Source of the DNA: Rhizophagus irregularis
Lineage: Eukaryota > Glomeromycota > Glomeromycetes > Glomerales > Glomeraceae
DNA length: 64,000 nt
Assembly (NCBI RefSeq): GCF_026210795.1
Contig: NC_089431.1
Location: 310,001-374,000, forward strand
Reading direction: 5' to 3'
Of the stretch, positions 45,972-55,787 are shown piece by piece. Each line of letters starts with the position of its first letter. Position 1 is the stretch's first letter. Below the pieces are notes generated by a model. That model was not told the origin of the DNA and did not search any database. It worked only from the letters and a program-made list of their open reading frames with translations. Both the position numbers and the translations under genes were made by a program.

Positions 45972-46025
45972 ATGGAAAACGAGCCGAAGTGGTTATGGAA
46001 GGAAGTTGATGGTAATAAATATCAG
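45972..46025 (+). pseudogene. Orphan first exon of a kinase paralogue
   Basis: ATG 45972 opens MENEPKWLWKEVDGNKYQ, ending CAG before GTATTA. This is the exact counterpart of exon 1 in the kinases at 25193, 34255 and 57238, with the same donor position and upstream block. No exon 2 follows; the 300-bp dispersed repeat starts about 50 bp later. It is a truncated fifth plus-strand copy. Confidence 0.75.
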
Positions 46026-46076
46026 GTATTATAAATCCACATTTATTATTAATAATTATAGTAATATTATATAATT

Positions 46077-46306
46077 AGTGGCCAAGGTAAATAATATTAA
46101 AATAATACTACACATAGAAGTCTAGATTTTTTCATTAGAGTACAACATATTTTTATGCCCCGGTCTGATCTACTAAATTATGATATTTAAATATTATTAA
46201 AATATTTCTTATTTGTTTAGATCTTTAATTTTATTTGATCAAAGTAAATTGATAATATAATAGAAAAATCGAGTAGTCTCGAAATCTTTGGATTTTATTA
46301 AAATAT
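46077..46306. repeat. About 300-bp dispersed repeat, copy 2
   Basis: Shorter copy of 40083-40386, collinear with small deletions. It sits where the rest of the truncated kinase copy should be. Confidence 0.8.
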
Positions 46307-47099
46307 GATTTAGAAAAGTTAAAATCAAATCTTTACAAAATAATAATTCGCCCTCAATCATTTTGGAAGCAATCTCATGGTAGTGGCGATGTCAACAATG
46401 AGAAATAATGGGATAATACGGTAAAAATAGAAAAATTATGTAACTTCCATTTCATCTGCTGAATGTGGGACACTTATCAACTATTTCGAATTGTGGGTTT
46501 AGTGAGATATCCCTTCAGTAGGTTTTTAACAACGCTGATGTATGTGTTAATATATATTCCAAACCGAATATCTTCGTTAGTATCAACAACTGTTCCTTAA
46601 ATTTCTTACTCTAGTAGACACAGTAACGCTCATTTTTTGACGTAATTGGTAATTTGGTATAGAAACAGTAGTGGAAACAGGAAACAGCGAATTTTATTAA
46701 TTTTTGATTAAGCTTAACAATTACTTTAAGTTCCCTTTTGAGTTCAATATTAACTTGTTATTATCTAACTTTATTGTCTTACTAAACTATCTGAAACATT
46801 AATTTTAATTAGGACAACTTATTTTTACAAATCTCTTTCAATCCCATTTTGCCATAATGATCACGTTAATTTTTTTTTATAAACTGGCTAGTTTAACAAT
46901 GCACGATGTCAAGGCGGTATATCAAAAGCAATACTTGTCATTATGATAAATTATGCAGATCTTAGTCAGCATTATATTGCAAAATATATTTATTTATGGT
47001 AAAAGCTAAATACTTATATAATATTACAGTATATTCATTTCACTTATTCTTTGAAAAATACGTATAGATTAATTCAAAAGTTTATTAATTATTAAGAAA
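46307..47099. other. Intergenic, no gene seen
   Basis: AT-rich with a slightly richer patch at 46360-46680. No open frame of coding quality and no repeat recognised. Confidence 0.3.
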
Positions 47100-47776
47100 C
47101 TAGGTAACAATTACCTCTTTTTCCATCCTTTTCATCATTTCCATCTTTAATTGATATTGTTCATAAGTGCAATCGCAATCTTGGGGAGAACAAAATTCAC
47201 AAGGTTCAAAGTGTTTACCGTTCTCGAACATCATTTCATCAGTTAATGTACCCTCCTGAATTTCTCCTAAAATGCAAAAGAAATCTATGATGAATAAACC
47301 AGTAAACCAAATATTTTGAACAATATCACAAATAATTACGTTGAATTTCTTCTGAAATTTTCTATGGAAATCTTTAGTAAAATCGTCAATTATTTCTTCC
47401 TGCTCTTTAACGGACACTTTGTTTTTTAAAAAAAAAATAAATGAGCAAGAAATTATCGCAATCTTAAAGAACCAAACAATAATGATGTTTAATTATTACG
47501 TCGATTAAAATCCTCAGGTGAAATATGTGGTGACACAAAAAAACTTTCCATATTAAGAGAGTATGAAATATTAGGCTACTGAAAACATCAAACGAGGTGC
47601 TTAGAATAAATTAACAATTACCGTATCGCAGGATCGCTAGGTTCGCTTTTATAATTAAGAATTCGACGGAAAGTTGCTGTAATTCTCAATAAGGCCCAGA
47701 GTAACGGTTCTAAAATTTCACGCCAAATAACAATTACCATACAAGTTCCTACGATTAATTCAATTAAGTTGATCAT
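47100..47776 (-). CDS. Candidate small membrane protein, three exons
   Basis: ATG 47776 (minus) opens MINLIELIVGTCMVIVIWRE, an N-terminal membrane anchor, then ILEPLLWALLRITATFRRIL; exon 1 ends 47622 before GTAATT. A short exon about 47541-47485 (FFVSPHISPEDFNR), donor GTAATA, and a last exon 47416-47100 keep one consistent frame. The last exon reads SVKEQEEIIDDFTKDFHRKF, a second hydrophobic segment (WFTGLFIIDFFCIL), then an acidic part with a Cys cluster (CEFCSPQDCDC) and a charged coiled end. Exon borders are by eye and the middle exon is the weakest. The last exon alone could start at GTG 47417. No known family recognised; two membrane spans and a Cys-rich loop are all that can be said. 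Confidence 0.45.
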
Positions 47777-48252
47777 AATGTATAATCTTTAAAAATGAAA
47801 ATAAAGAAGTTCAAATGGTTGTCATTTTTATGGATATTTGTACGGTGTTATGGTTAACGTCACTTCGTGACGTTAACTAAGGCAAACAATATCGTATGGC
47901 TAATTCAATATGTCAATACCTGTATATTATATTAGGTAATATTATTATTAATTATATCTTAAACAAAAATTAAATTAAAACTTACTTTATTGATATAAAT
48001 ATTGTACGCAAACTATTAATATCGATTTTTTTTTAGAAGAAAAAAAATGTACGATGATGAAAACATCGGTCAAATAAAATCAGCATAGATAGAATGGCAC
48101 GTGATTTAAAACAAGATAAAACAATTTAAATCAGTTTTTTATTGTTTTACAGTTTAAGTTTGACATGATTATTATAATAATTATATTTTAATCAATAAAC
48201 AACCTTTTTTGTATTTTTAAGAAACATTTAATGATCTCTTTTTTTAAAAATT
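47777..48252. repeat. Repeat with perfect 11-bp-arm palindrome, copy 2
   Basis: GTTAACGTCAC (47853-47863), TTC, GTGACGTTAAC (47867-47877) is a perfect hairpin. The next 190 bp (ACAATATCGTATGGCTAAT, ATTGTACGCAAACTATT, GTACGATGATGAAAAC) match the region behind the 37040-37088 palindrome. The last 150 bp are the leader of the transposase gene. Confidence 0.7.
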
Positions 48253-50032
48253 ATGTCTCGTGGAGGAAGACCACCATTAGAAGACGTCCGTAAGCACTTT
48301 GAAAAAGTTACAAAAGTTGATGGACGTGGTCGAAAAACACCTCGTCAAAAATGTAATTATTGTGAAAATGACATTGTTGATTTAATTGATCGATTAAAAA
48401 AACATTTGATGAAATGTAGTAGTTTTCCTGAAGATTTAAAAGGTTCTTTAAGTTTTATCATGTCAAAAAATCAAACCAGTATTTCAGATTCAACAAATCC
48501 AGAAGAGCAACCATTGGACAAAATGGATGCAGATAAAAAGTTGGCAAGGTTTTTTTATTCAACTGGTATTCCTTTTACAGTAGTTGAAAATCCCTATTGG
48601 CTTGAATTCATTAAAGCAATACAACCAGCTTACATTAGCCCAAATCGTCGCAATCTAGCTAACAATTTACTAGATGCAGAATATCAAGTTGAGCGGCAAG
48701 ACTTGAACACAATTCTAGAACAAGCATCGAATATAACACTGGCGTCGGATGGACGGTCAAATATTCGACGAGAATCAGTTTTAAATTTTGTCCTTTGCCT
48801 CCCAAAGCCAGTATTTTATGGTACAAAATATACAGGAGTAGAATCACATACTGCAGAGTTTATTTACTGTGAATTCAAGTCTATTATTGAAGTTATTGGT
48901 CCTTCAAAATTTGCTGGTGTCATAACCGACAATGCTAGTGCAATGCGAGCTGCTTGGGGATTGCTAAATAAAGATTATCCACAATTAATTTGTCTGGGAT
49001 GTAATGCACATATCGGGAATCTTTTAATTAAAGATATTCTTAAACTTAATTGGGTAGAAGGATTAATGACGCAAGTAAAACAAATCATCAATTTCTTTCA
49101 TGCAGAAGCAATTTTGCTAGATCAATTAAATGCGATTACTTTAGTTCAACCTGTTGATACTCGCCGGAGAACTTGTTTGGATGCAATTCAATCTATTCTA
49201 AAGAATAAATTGGGTCTTCAAATGTCTGTAGTGCAACCTGAAATCAGTTCAAGGATTCCACAAGATCTTCGAGAGCTAATTTTAGGCAATCCTTTATGGG
49301 AAAATTTGGATGCCTTATCTTCTTTTTTAACACCATTTGTCAGGCTTATACACTTATTTGAATCTGATACATCATTACTTTCTGGTGTGTATAATGAATG
49401 GCAAAACCTTTCAAATTCGGTCAATATGCAAAAATTAGATTTAGATTTCAAAATGAAGGTTTATGATCTAATTAACCAATGGTTTAAGTATGCTTCTCAT
49501 CCTGCAATGGCAATTGCAAATCTTTTAGATCCAAAGTAATATTATATTTTTTGTAAAATTTTTATTTTTTTTTATAAATAATAACAGATTTATTTTTTAG
49601 TTTTTGTGGCAAATCTTTGGAACCTGATGATTTTGAAAAAATTATTTTACCATATCTTGGAAAAGTTTATACATTTGAAAATGCGGCACATGTAAGAATT
49701 ATGAATACTTTATTAATAATTTTTAATACTTTCTAATACACTTTATTTACATTAAAGATTTATGGAGTCATGCAAAAATATATTGCTAAAACTGATGAAT
49801 TTTCCGGAGCATTACTCTGGGCATCTGCTAAATATTCAAGCCCAATTGGTTGGTGGAAGTCAAATTTCACATATAAATTTCCTATTGTGGTTGAGCTCGC
49901 CTGCCGGGTCCTTTCAATTCCAACTTCTTCAGCCACTGCCATGCACGATTAAATAATAACAGAGTAAAAAAACTTGTGTCTCTCTATCAAAATTTAAGAA
50001 TTCAAAAGGAATTAGATATGAAAACTAAATAA
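48253..50032 (+). pseudogene. hAT-family transposase, C-terminus damaged
   Basis: Exons 48253-49535, 49601-49691, 49758 onward, all in phase. A BED-type zinc finger (Cys34, Cys37, His51, Cys55) is followed by a DUF659/RNase H-like core with SDGRSN (Asp166) and VITDNASA (Asp226), the first two catalytic Asp of hAT enzymes, then CNAHIGNLL. Exon 3 begins the C-terminal dimerisation region (WWKSNFTYKFPIVVELACRV, LSIPTSSA). There the sequence jumps: the SER..WS...IH..RNRL block that normally follows SSA is missing. The frame ends ATAMHD with TAA 49952, and one frame over the family end NNNRVKKLVSLYQNLRIQ continues to TAA 50032. The catalytic Glu of the family lies in the deleted block, so this copy should be inactive. 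No matching TIRs were found around it. Confidence 0.88.
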
Positions 50033-51146
50033 ATTTTATTGAACTGATGAAAATTAAATAATTTTGTAGAAAATATAATAAAGTGTCTAAAAAATTAGAA
50101 AATATTAAAATATTAGCAAAGACTGTTTGAAAAATGATGAAAAAAATAAATTTTATTGAAAATTAATATATATTATCTATTATATAATAAAATGCTTAAA
50201 TTTTTATTCAAATATTTTTGCCATTCCTACCTATAGGGCCGTGCTGTGGCCGAAATTACCTAGTGAAATTATTAATTTTGGGGCGCAGTATTATATTTAG
50301 TTTAAGTGTATAAAAATATGACGTTAAACTATTCTGTTTATTTTTCTTTGGGGTCACATTATTCTGATTTACATTTATATGGGTAACTTTATGGGGAATA
50401 TTGTGTGACTAAGAAAGATATAAATATATGGTAGATCCGTGGGTTGACTGACCATTTTTTTTTTGATCCTTAATTTTCATCTTATATTCGATTGGCCGAT
50501 TCTTTTTGCCTTTTTTCTTATGATGAAAAAGCGCCACATTAATTATTTTGATTAATGGTTTATTGGAGTTATTAATAAGGGTAAACTATCGCAGTTTGAT
50601 TTTGAGATTTAGAATATGGGAATTAGTTTCAGAATTATGAATTAATCTTTATCACCTTTATCACCTTATTTTATAATGTAACTCGGGATATATTAATATT
50701 TTATTGTATTTAATAAAGGATTATTTTTGTAGCTAGTAGTGGCAAACGTTATTATAACGGGCAATAGTTCTACAATATCATTGATATTCACGGCGCAAAC
50801 AATTTGATATCATGGCGTGGCGATTTTTTGATGATGATGGTGCAGGATTATTTGGATTCGGAGTATGATGTTTTTGATGATTTGGATTTTGATGAATTTA
50901 ACAAACTTGACGATTTTGATGATTTCGATGAATTTGTTTATTTTTCCAATGATTAGTTGATTTGGATTTTAGTTTTGATGATTCTAATTATTAAATTATC
51001 TTTATACGACTTAAAATATATCCTGATGGACGATAAATCTACAAAATCGTTTTATGTTTTTTCTGGATCTTTCAACTTTCTCACTTGACGTGTAATTAAT
51101 ATACGATTTAATAAAAAATCTTTCTAAAAAAAAATAACAATTTGCA
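50033..51146. other. Intergenic; dispersed repeat and a tiny acidic ORF
   Basis: 50235-50340 is dispersed repeat copy 3. 50831-50956 (plus) is a 41-codon Asp/Phe-rich frame (YLDSEYDVFDDLDFDEFNKL) made largely of GATGATTTTGAT words, probably a simple-sequence product. No other signal. Confidence 0.35.
50235..50340. repeat. Dispersed repeat, copy 3
   Basis: Contains TAGGGCCGTGCTGTGGCCG, ATTAATTTTGGGGCGCAGTA, TTATATTTAGTTTAAGTGTA and ATGACGTTAAACTATT, collinear with copies at 20766 and 41536. The left word CTATAGGGCCGTGC also closes the repeat at 37020-37235. Confidence 0.6.
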
Positions 51147-51660
51147 ATGGGCATTATCGTTATAGAAGGTAAATATTGTCACTAATGGAATAATTTTCAT
51201 TTCATTTCATCTTTAATTAATTCGCCTGTTTTTTATGGTTTAGGTCAACATTGCCGTATAGAATTTAGTTATGACATTTACATAGAATTGTTGCATCGCT
51301 TTGGCGATCCTGAAGGACTAATTGCTACGTTAAATCATATATCCGACACCGGTTCCGTAAATCATATTATGGAAACGGCGTCTACGTATTAAAATATTGG
51401 GAAACGAATCTATTTCAACAAACAGAATACGAAATATAACCTACACTTCCTATAAAAGTAGGATCAGGGTCATATGTTTGAGTATCGGAGAAAGTGAGAT
51501 GTTGGAACATACTGGGGGTCAAGTGGATATGTGGATTTCTTTGTGGATGACGACCGGAGTTGGACAATCGAGTTACTACGGGATGGTGAAAATGCGTCTA
51601 GCCATAAGAGTCGCTTCTCTTCTAACATTACAAATTTTACAAATTGTTGAAGATAAAGAA
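51147..51660 (+). pseudogene. Crinkler-like C-terminal (nuclease-fold) remnant
   Basis: ATG 51147 opens MGIIVIEG; a donor GTAAAT and an acceptor TTTAG at 51243 join it to QHCRIEFSYDIYIELLHRFG and onward to a TAA at about 51394. Later, in another frame, the sequence reads GSSGYVDFFVDDDRSWTIEL then LRDGENASSHKSRF. The pattern G-G-x-DF(x)n-W-x-E-L-x-R-x-G(x)n-H-x-x-RF is, in my knowledge, typical of the REase-fold domain found at the C-terminus of many Crinkler-type proteins of these fungi and oomycetes. Several stops separate the pieces and there is no complete frame. Crinklers were first described as translocated effectors; this copy is dead. Confidence 0.5.
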
Positions 51661-52620
51661 TTAATTTTTTATGTATAATTAAACTTCTAATTCTAACTTA
51701 GTTTATAAAACATTTTTTTATTTTCCTAAGTATACGATGAAGCAGATTCACGTTTGGCAGGCCATGTAATACTACTTTAATTTATGAACCCAATCCTTTA
51801 CCAAATCCTTGTGTTTTATTTCTAATAATTGCAATAATTAAACATTTCAGAATCTTATTTATTTATTCTTTATTATAAATCGAATTTTCAAAGAATTATT
51901 TTTTAAAACTTGTTATAATAATAAATTCTGATATATAAAAGAATTCTGTGAAGAATTGCCAACATAAAATAATAAACTGTACCTGAGTTTGGCAATTTAT
52001 GATAATGTCACGCTGTCTCTCAAAAATATATATCAAAAAGATGAAAAAGATGTAAGTAGTATTACGTTTATTTATTAATAATAATTGAATATGATAAATT
52101 TGTGCAGCATCTGATTGACCATATTCACCCATTTTACGACACCTACCGATGCCATTAAAATTTTCATGAAAATAAAATAAGTCGTTTATATTTGTCAAAT
52201 GAAAAGGAAGTATAATTCTGTAAAGATTTCACGTGACTTCATATAATTTGTCACACCGGCCAATAATTTTGATTTAAATCACGTAATTATAATATACTGC
52301 GTATCGATATCTTTGAACGGAATCTTGTCTTTTGTATTTTACTCGTAACACTCGTAACTAACTGTACAAGATAAAATATCAATTATATCAGTTTTTTATA
52401 CACTCTTTATCAAAAGTATAAGGCGATTTAGCTATATGAATATGATAAATATATATTATATAGTATAATATAGACAAATTTTATACTTAATCATGAGTCA
52501 TCTTTGTGTAAATTTACGCAACTTTTTATACTCACCATAACTATTAATTTTTATCGAAGTATCTTATTTGCTGTATTACGTCACTACAAGCCATAAGAGT
52601 CCATGTCACTGTATTCAGAA
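51661..52620. other. Intergenic, no gene seen
   Basis: AT-rich. 52430-52520 is related to 16663-16800 (TCATGAGTCATC, TGTGTAAATTTA). The frame at 52198-51896 (minus) has no protein-like features that I trust. Confidence 0.35.
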
Positions 52621-52640
52621 AATATATATAAATACCCTCA
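52621..52640 (+). promoter_or_regulatory. TATA box of the 52994 gene
   Basis: TATATATAAATACCC followed 20-50 nt later by a pyrimidine-rich start region (CTCTCTACATTTTGATCTTT). The same TATATAAATACC occurs in the two GT-rich repeats. The leader to the ATG would be about 330 nt, unless part of it (GTAAGA at about 52710 to CTACAG at 52730) is processed. Confidence 0.4.
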
Positions 52641-52745
52641 TCTTAGCTCTCTACATTTTGATCTTTCTTTCCCACAATGCGAAAAAAAAAGAAAAAAAAT
52701 AGTAAGATTCCATTGTATTTTCTCTACAGTTGTTTCTTAAAAAAA

Positions 52746-52955
52746 TAATATTCTTTTATTTTATAAATAAACTTAAAGATAATCTGTCACTGTAAAAAAA
52801 TAATATTCTTTTAATTTATAAATAAACTTAAAGATAATCTGTCACTGTAAAAAAATAATATTCTTTTATTTTATAAATAAGCTTAAAGATAATCTGTCAC
52901 TGTAAAAAAATAATATTCTTTTATTTTATAAATAAAGATAATCTGTCACTGTAAA
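52746..52955. repeat. 55-bp tandem repeat in the 5' leader, about 3.8 copies
   Basis: TAATATTCTTTTATTTTATA starts copies at 52746, 52801, 52856 and 52911 with exact 55-bp period; each ends AGATAATCTGTCACTGTAAA. The last copy is shortened. Copies are almost identical. They lie between TATA box and ATG of the following gene. Confidence 0.92.
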
Positions 52956-52993
52956 TTCTAAATTAAAATTTCCCCTCGACATAACGCGACACC

Positions 52994-53644
52994 ATGAATG
53001 ATCCTAGCCAAATGCTGAAGGTTAGGATTAAAGCCTTAAAAGACGAAACTTCTAACCTTATGGAAGAAATTGTAGGATATGTCAGTGACGGAAATACGAA
53101 CGAGTGTTTAAGAAGTTTGGGAATTTTAGAGAATACGCTAAAGAAAACTTATGAGTTAGTGGACAGTCTCTATGATCGTATAGATGAGTTAGAGCGGAAA
53201 GTTAATGAGTTAAACCAGGAAGTGAACAGGTTAAAAGATCAAATAAAATATACGAAATTTTTTAGTGACTATCACGACTGGGCAAAAACATTTATGCAAT
53301 TGTTAATAGAAAAGCTGGGAGGAATAGATCATTGGAATAAGGTAGAAACTGGTCTTAATTATATCGATCGTAACGAGCCAATAAAAGCGAAGGAATCTGA
53401 ATGTCTCAACCAATTAAAGAACTTATTAAATAAAGATGAGAATAAGGATATCGGATTGGATTTCACTGATATAAAGTTCATATTAGAAGTGAGAGATACT
53501 AGTAATGTTATGTTTCATAAGAACAAGCAAACTTCGAGGGATGCAGAAATGAAACTTAATGTTGAAACACTTCCTGATGACTTAAAGGTATATAAACCAC
53601 CATTGAAAAAAGCCTTTAAGGCAATTAATAGATGGCGCTCATAA
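52994..53644 (+). CDS. Coiled-coil protein with HEPN-like motif, 216 aa
   Basis: Single-exon frame from ATG 52994 to TAA 53644, preceded by a TATA box and a tandem-repeat leader. Residues 35-90 form a clear coiled coil (TYELVDSLYDRIDELERKVN, then ELNQEVNRLKDQI). The C-terminal half is helical: KFFSDYHDWAKTFMQLLIEK, then EVRDTSNVMFHKNKQ, ending FKAINRWRS. Arg167, Asn171 and His175 give R-x3-N-x3-H, the spacing seen at the active or core site of some HEPN-type domains (for example DUF4145-like RLLGNEAVH). No signal peptide or membrane span. I do not recognise a named family. The HEPN link is a motif-level guess and an ordinary helical domain is equally possible. Codon use and integrity argue for a real gene. 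Confidence 0.65.
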   Translation: MNDPSQMLKVRIKALKDETSNLMEEIVGYVSDGNTNECLRSLGILENTLKKTYELVDSLYDRIDELERKVNELNQEVNRLKDQIKYTKFFSDYHDWAKTFMQLLIEKLGGIDHWNKVETGLNYIDRNEPIKAKESECLNQLKNLLNKDENKDIGLDFTDIKFILEVRDTSNVMFHKNKQTSRDAEMKLNVETLPDDLKVYKPPLKKAFKAINRWRS

Positions 53645-54575
53645 ATTTCAGGAAAGTGTTGATGAATTTGTAGTAAACATATTGAGGTTATTTAGTTTTT
53701 TAAAGAAAATACTAATATTGTGCGAAACTATGTATGATAAAACTTAAATCATTGGTAATGCAAAGTATATTAGCTTAGATCGATAAATCTGTTTAATGTA
53801 TTAAAATTAAAATTACAAATAAAATACTATATTTACGAAACGTTTTTTAAGAAAATTTGATCATAGTTACATATTGTGCAATAAATGTTGCCTCTTGCAA
53901 TACTGTATATGAAATAAAGTAACTCACATGATATCCCTATATCTGATGTAATTATGTTTTCACGACTTTACCTGCTATTATCAGAGAACTTAAGAGCGTA
54001 ACTCCAAAGGATAGACTTTGTGTTCTCAGAATATGCTTCTAATACCTCCTCAAATAAAGTTCCCGGACTTACCGGTGCTTTGATATTATCACGAGTCAAA
54101 TAACATTTTTTATTTTCTTGACTACCGATCCACCATTCACAAATCAGATCCTCATGATATTTTTTGTATAAAGGTGAGCGAAGTTTTCTGTAAATGTCTA
54201 CTTGATGCACATCTTTTATCGTGCCAAAGATTAATTATAAGCATAAATTGAGCTCTTTGAAACGATTTACCCCTCTGCATGTTCAGGACTCCCTTTCAAT
54301 AGCACTGATCACTTTGTAATTGCTTTGGAAGGTTTTGAACTTCTTGCCAGAAACATGAATAGATGTCTATGATTTTTCACCTAGAGAATTAGAGGCATGT
54401 GGTAAAGGAATAGGTGCGGTTGATATGAAGATTCGGTCACGTGTCCGTTCCAATTTGGAACGCAGATCAAGAAAAATTTTTTATTATTACATGCGAAAAA
54501 TAAATACAAATGTTCGGGACTTAGCCCGGGATACATAAATTTTCTATGCTAATGGTGGCGGACTATTATATATGA
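53645..54575. other. Intergenic; one doubtful minus-strand ORF
   Basis: 54210-53968 (minus) encodes 80 aa (MHQVDIYRKLRSPLYKKYHE, LICEWWIGSQENKKCYLTRD) with mixed composition that could be a gene remnant; no family recognised. 54240-54480 is less AT-rich but has stops in all frames. Confidence 0.3.
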
Positions 54576-54850
54576 TTATTCTTTTTTGAAATACCCTTGA
54601 ACCCGTTGCTTCTTCATCACCGGCTCCTTCTCTACGTCTACCCTATCCTTTAATAATCCTACGATAACCTCCATCACCCGCTTCACATTTTTACACAACT
54701 CCTTTTCTTCCTCCGAACCTTCTTCCAAGGCAGACTCGGTAAAGCGGATATTAAGAGGATTTTTACTTGTGCATGATATTCCGTCCGATCGCTAGTGAAG
54801 CTAAAGGTGAATCCACACCCATTTTATACATTTTACAATCAGTTCCACAG
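54576..54850 (-). pseudogene. Unidentified gene remnant, C-terminal part
   Basis: Minus-strand frames join, with at least one frameshift, MYKMGVDSPLASLAIGRNIM to NPLNIRFTESALEEGSEEEK, then ELCKNVKRVMEVIVGLLKDR, VDVEKEPVMKKQRVQGYF and a stop at 54576. It is clearly coding in origin and Lys/Glu-rich at the end. I do not recognise the family. Confidence 0.45.
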
Positions 54851-55335
54851 CAAGGTTCCCAAAAGAATCACCCATCAATGCTAGTATAATTAGAAGAGAG
54901 AACCCGCGTCGAAATAATACAGGCCTGAAATAATTGTGAAAATGATATCATGTATATACCCCTCATAGATTCTAATTGCTCTATTTCCATTTTTGAATTT
55001 CTTTTTAACGACGCCCTGTCTTACGATCCGCAAAATGTAAATTAAGGATGTTTTTTTTTATTAGTAACTCAGAACTGCGTAATGAGCGAGATAGAACATA
55101 CCAGAACTTCTTTCGGCTTGGCGCTGGGGAAAGTTCATCAATATGTCAACACAAAAATATCTGAAGGCATTTCATAAGATCTTCATTGTTACGAAAATAG
55201 CACTCTGTTGATCAGCAATTATGACGAAAACAACACAAGAATAATTGGTTTATTAGTAGATCCTCTAAAAATAAACGACTGCGGTCCACATGAAAAAAAG
55301 GAGTTGTGGTATGTTATAATATTAGTTATAACCTA
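54851..55335. other. Intergenic, mixed composition
   Basis: Less AT-rich than average, probably more of the decayed gene that ends at 54576, but frames are broken and nothing is recognised. Confidence 0.3.
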
Positions 55336-55787
55336 TGACTCATGACTAATCAATTTCATTCAAAAAAAAGTATATAAATACCTTTAACTTCCCTTCGTCT
55401 TTTATGTGTTTGTGTATGGTGTGTGGTTGTGTGGGAGGGTGTGTGGTGTGTGGTGTGTGGTGTGTGGTGTGTGTGGGAGGGTGTGTGGTGTGTGGTGTGT
55501 GTGGGAGGGTATGTGGTGTGTGTGGTGTGTGTGGGAGAGTGTGACGTGTGGTGTATGTTTTGTTTTCCCTCGCTCTTTTTTCTTTCCCTTCCCCTCCCCT
55601 TCCCTTTTTTCGAGGTCCTGATCAATGTTGCTGCACCTCAACGTTGGTGATCAGGTGACAACAAGTTTTTTTTTAAAGACTTGGCTAAGTCAGCAACAAT
55701 ATAAGCCGCCATTAATCTGATTATTTTTATCAAATACCCAATCATTATACTTGAAATATACTTAAAAATGTTAGCTCTTAAACAAAA
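55336..55787. repeat. About 450-bp GT-rich dispersed repeat, copy 2
   Basis: Counterpart of 40411-40863 with the same order of TATA box (55371-55382), GTGTGG array, pyrimidine tract, CCTGATCA hairpin and AAAATGTTAGCTCTTAAACA end. The array is interrupted by GGGAGGGT units here. High identity outside the array implies recent movement or duplication. Confidence 0.9.

Noticed and set aside
50221-50250. TAGGGCCGTGC as TIR of the hAT transposase
   Set aside because: It points away from the transposase and no inverse copy lies upstream of 48253. The same word at 37222 belongs to another repeat.
51896-52198. 100-codon minus-strand frame
   Set aside because: Mixed hydrophobic and charged sequence without motif or promoter, spanning A/T tracts. 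I could not support it as a gene.
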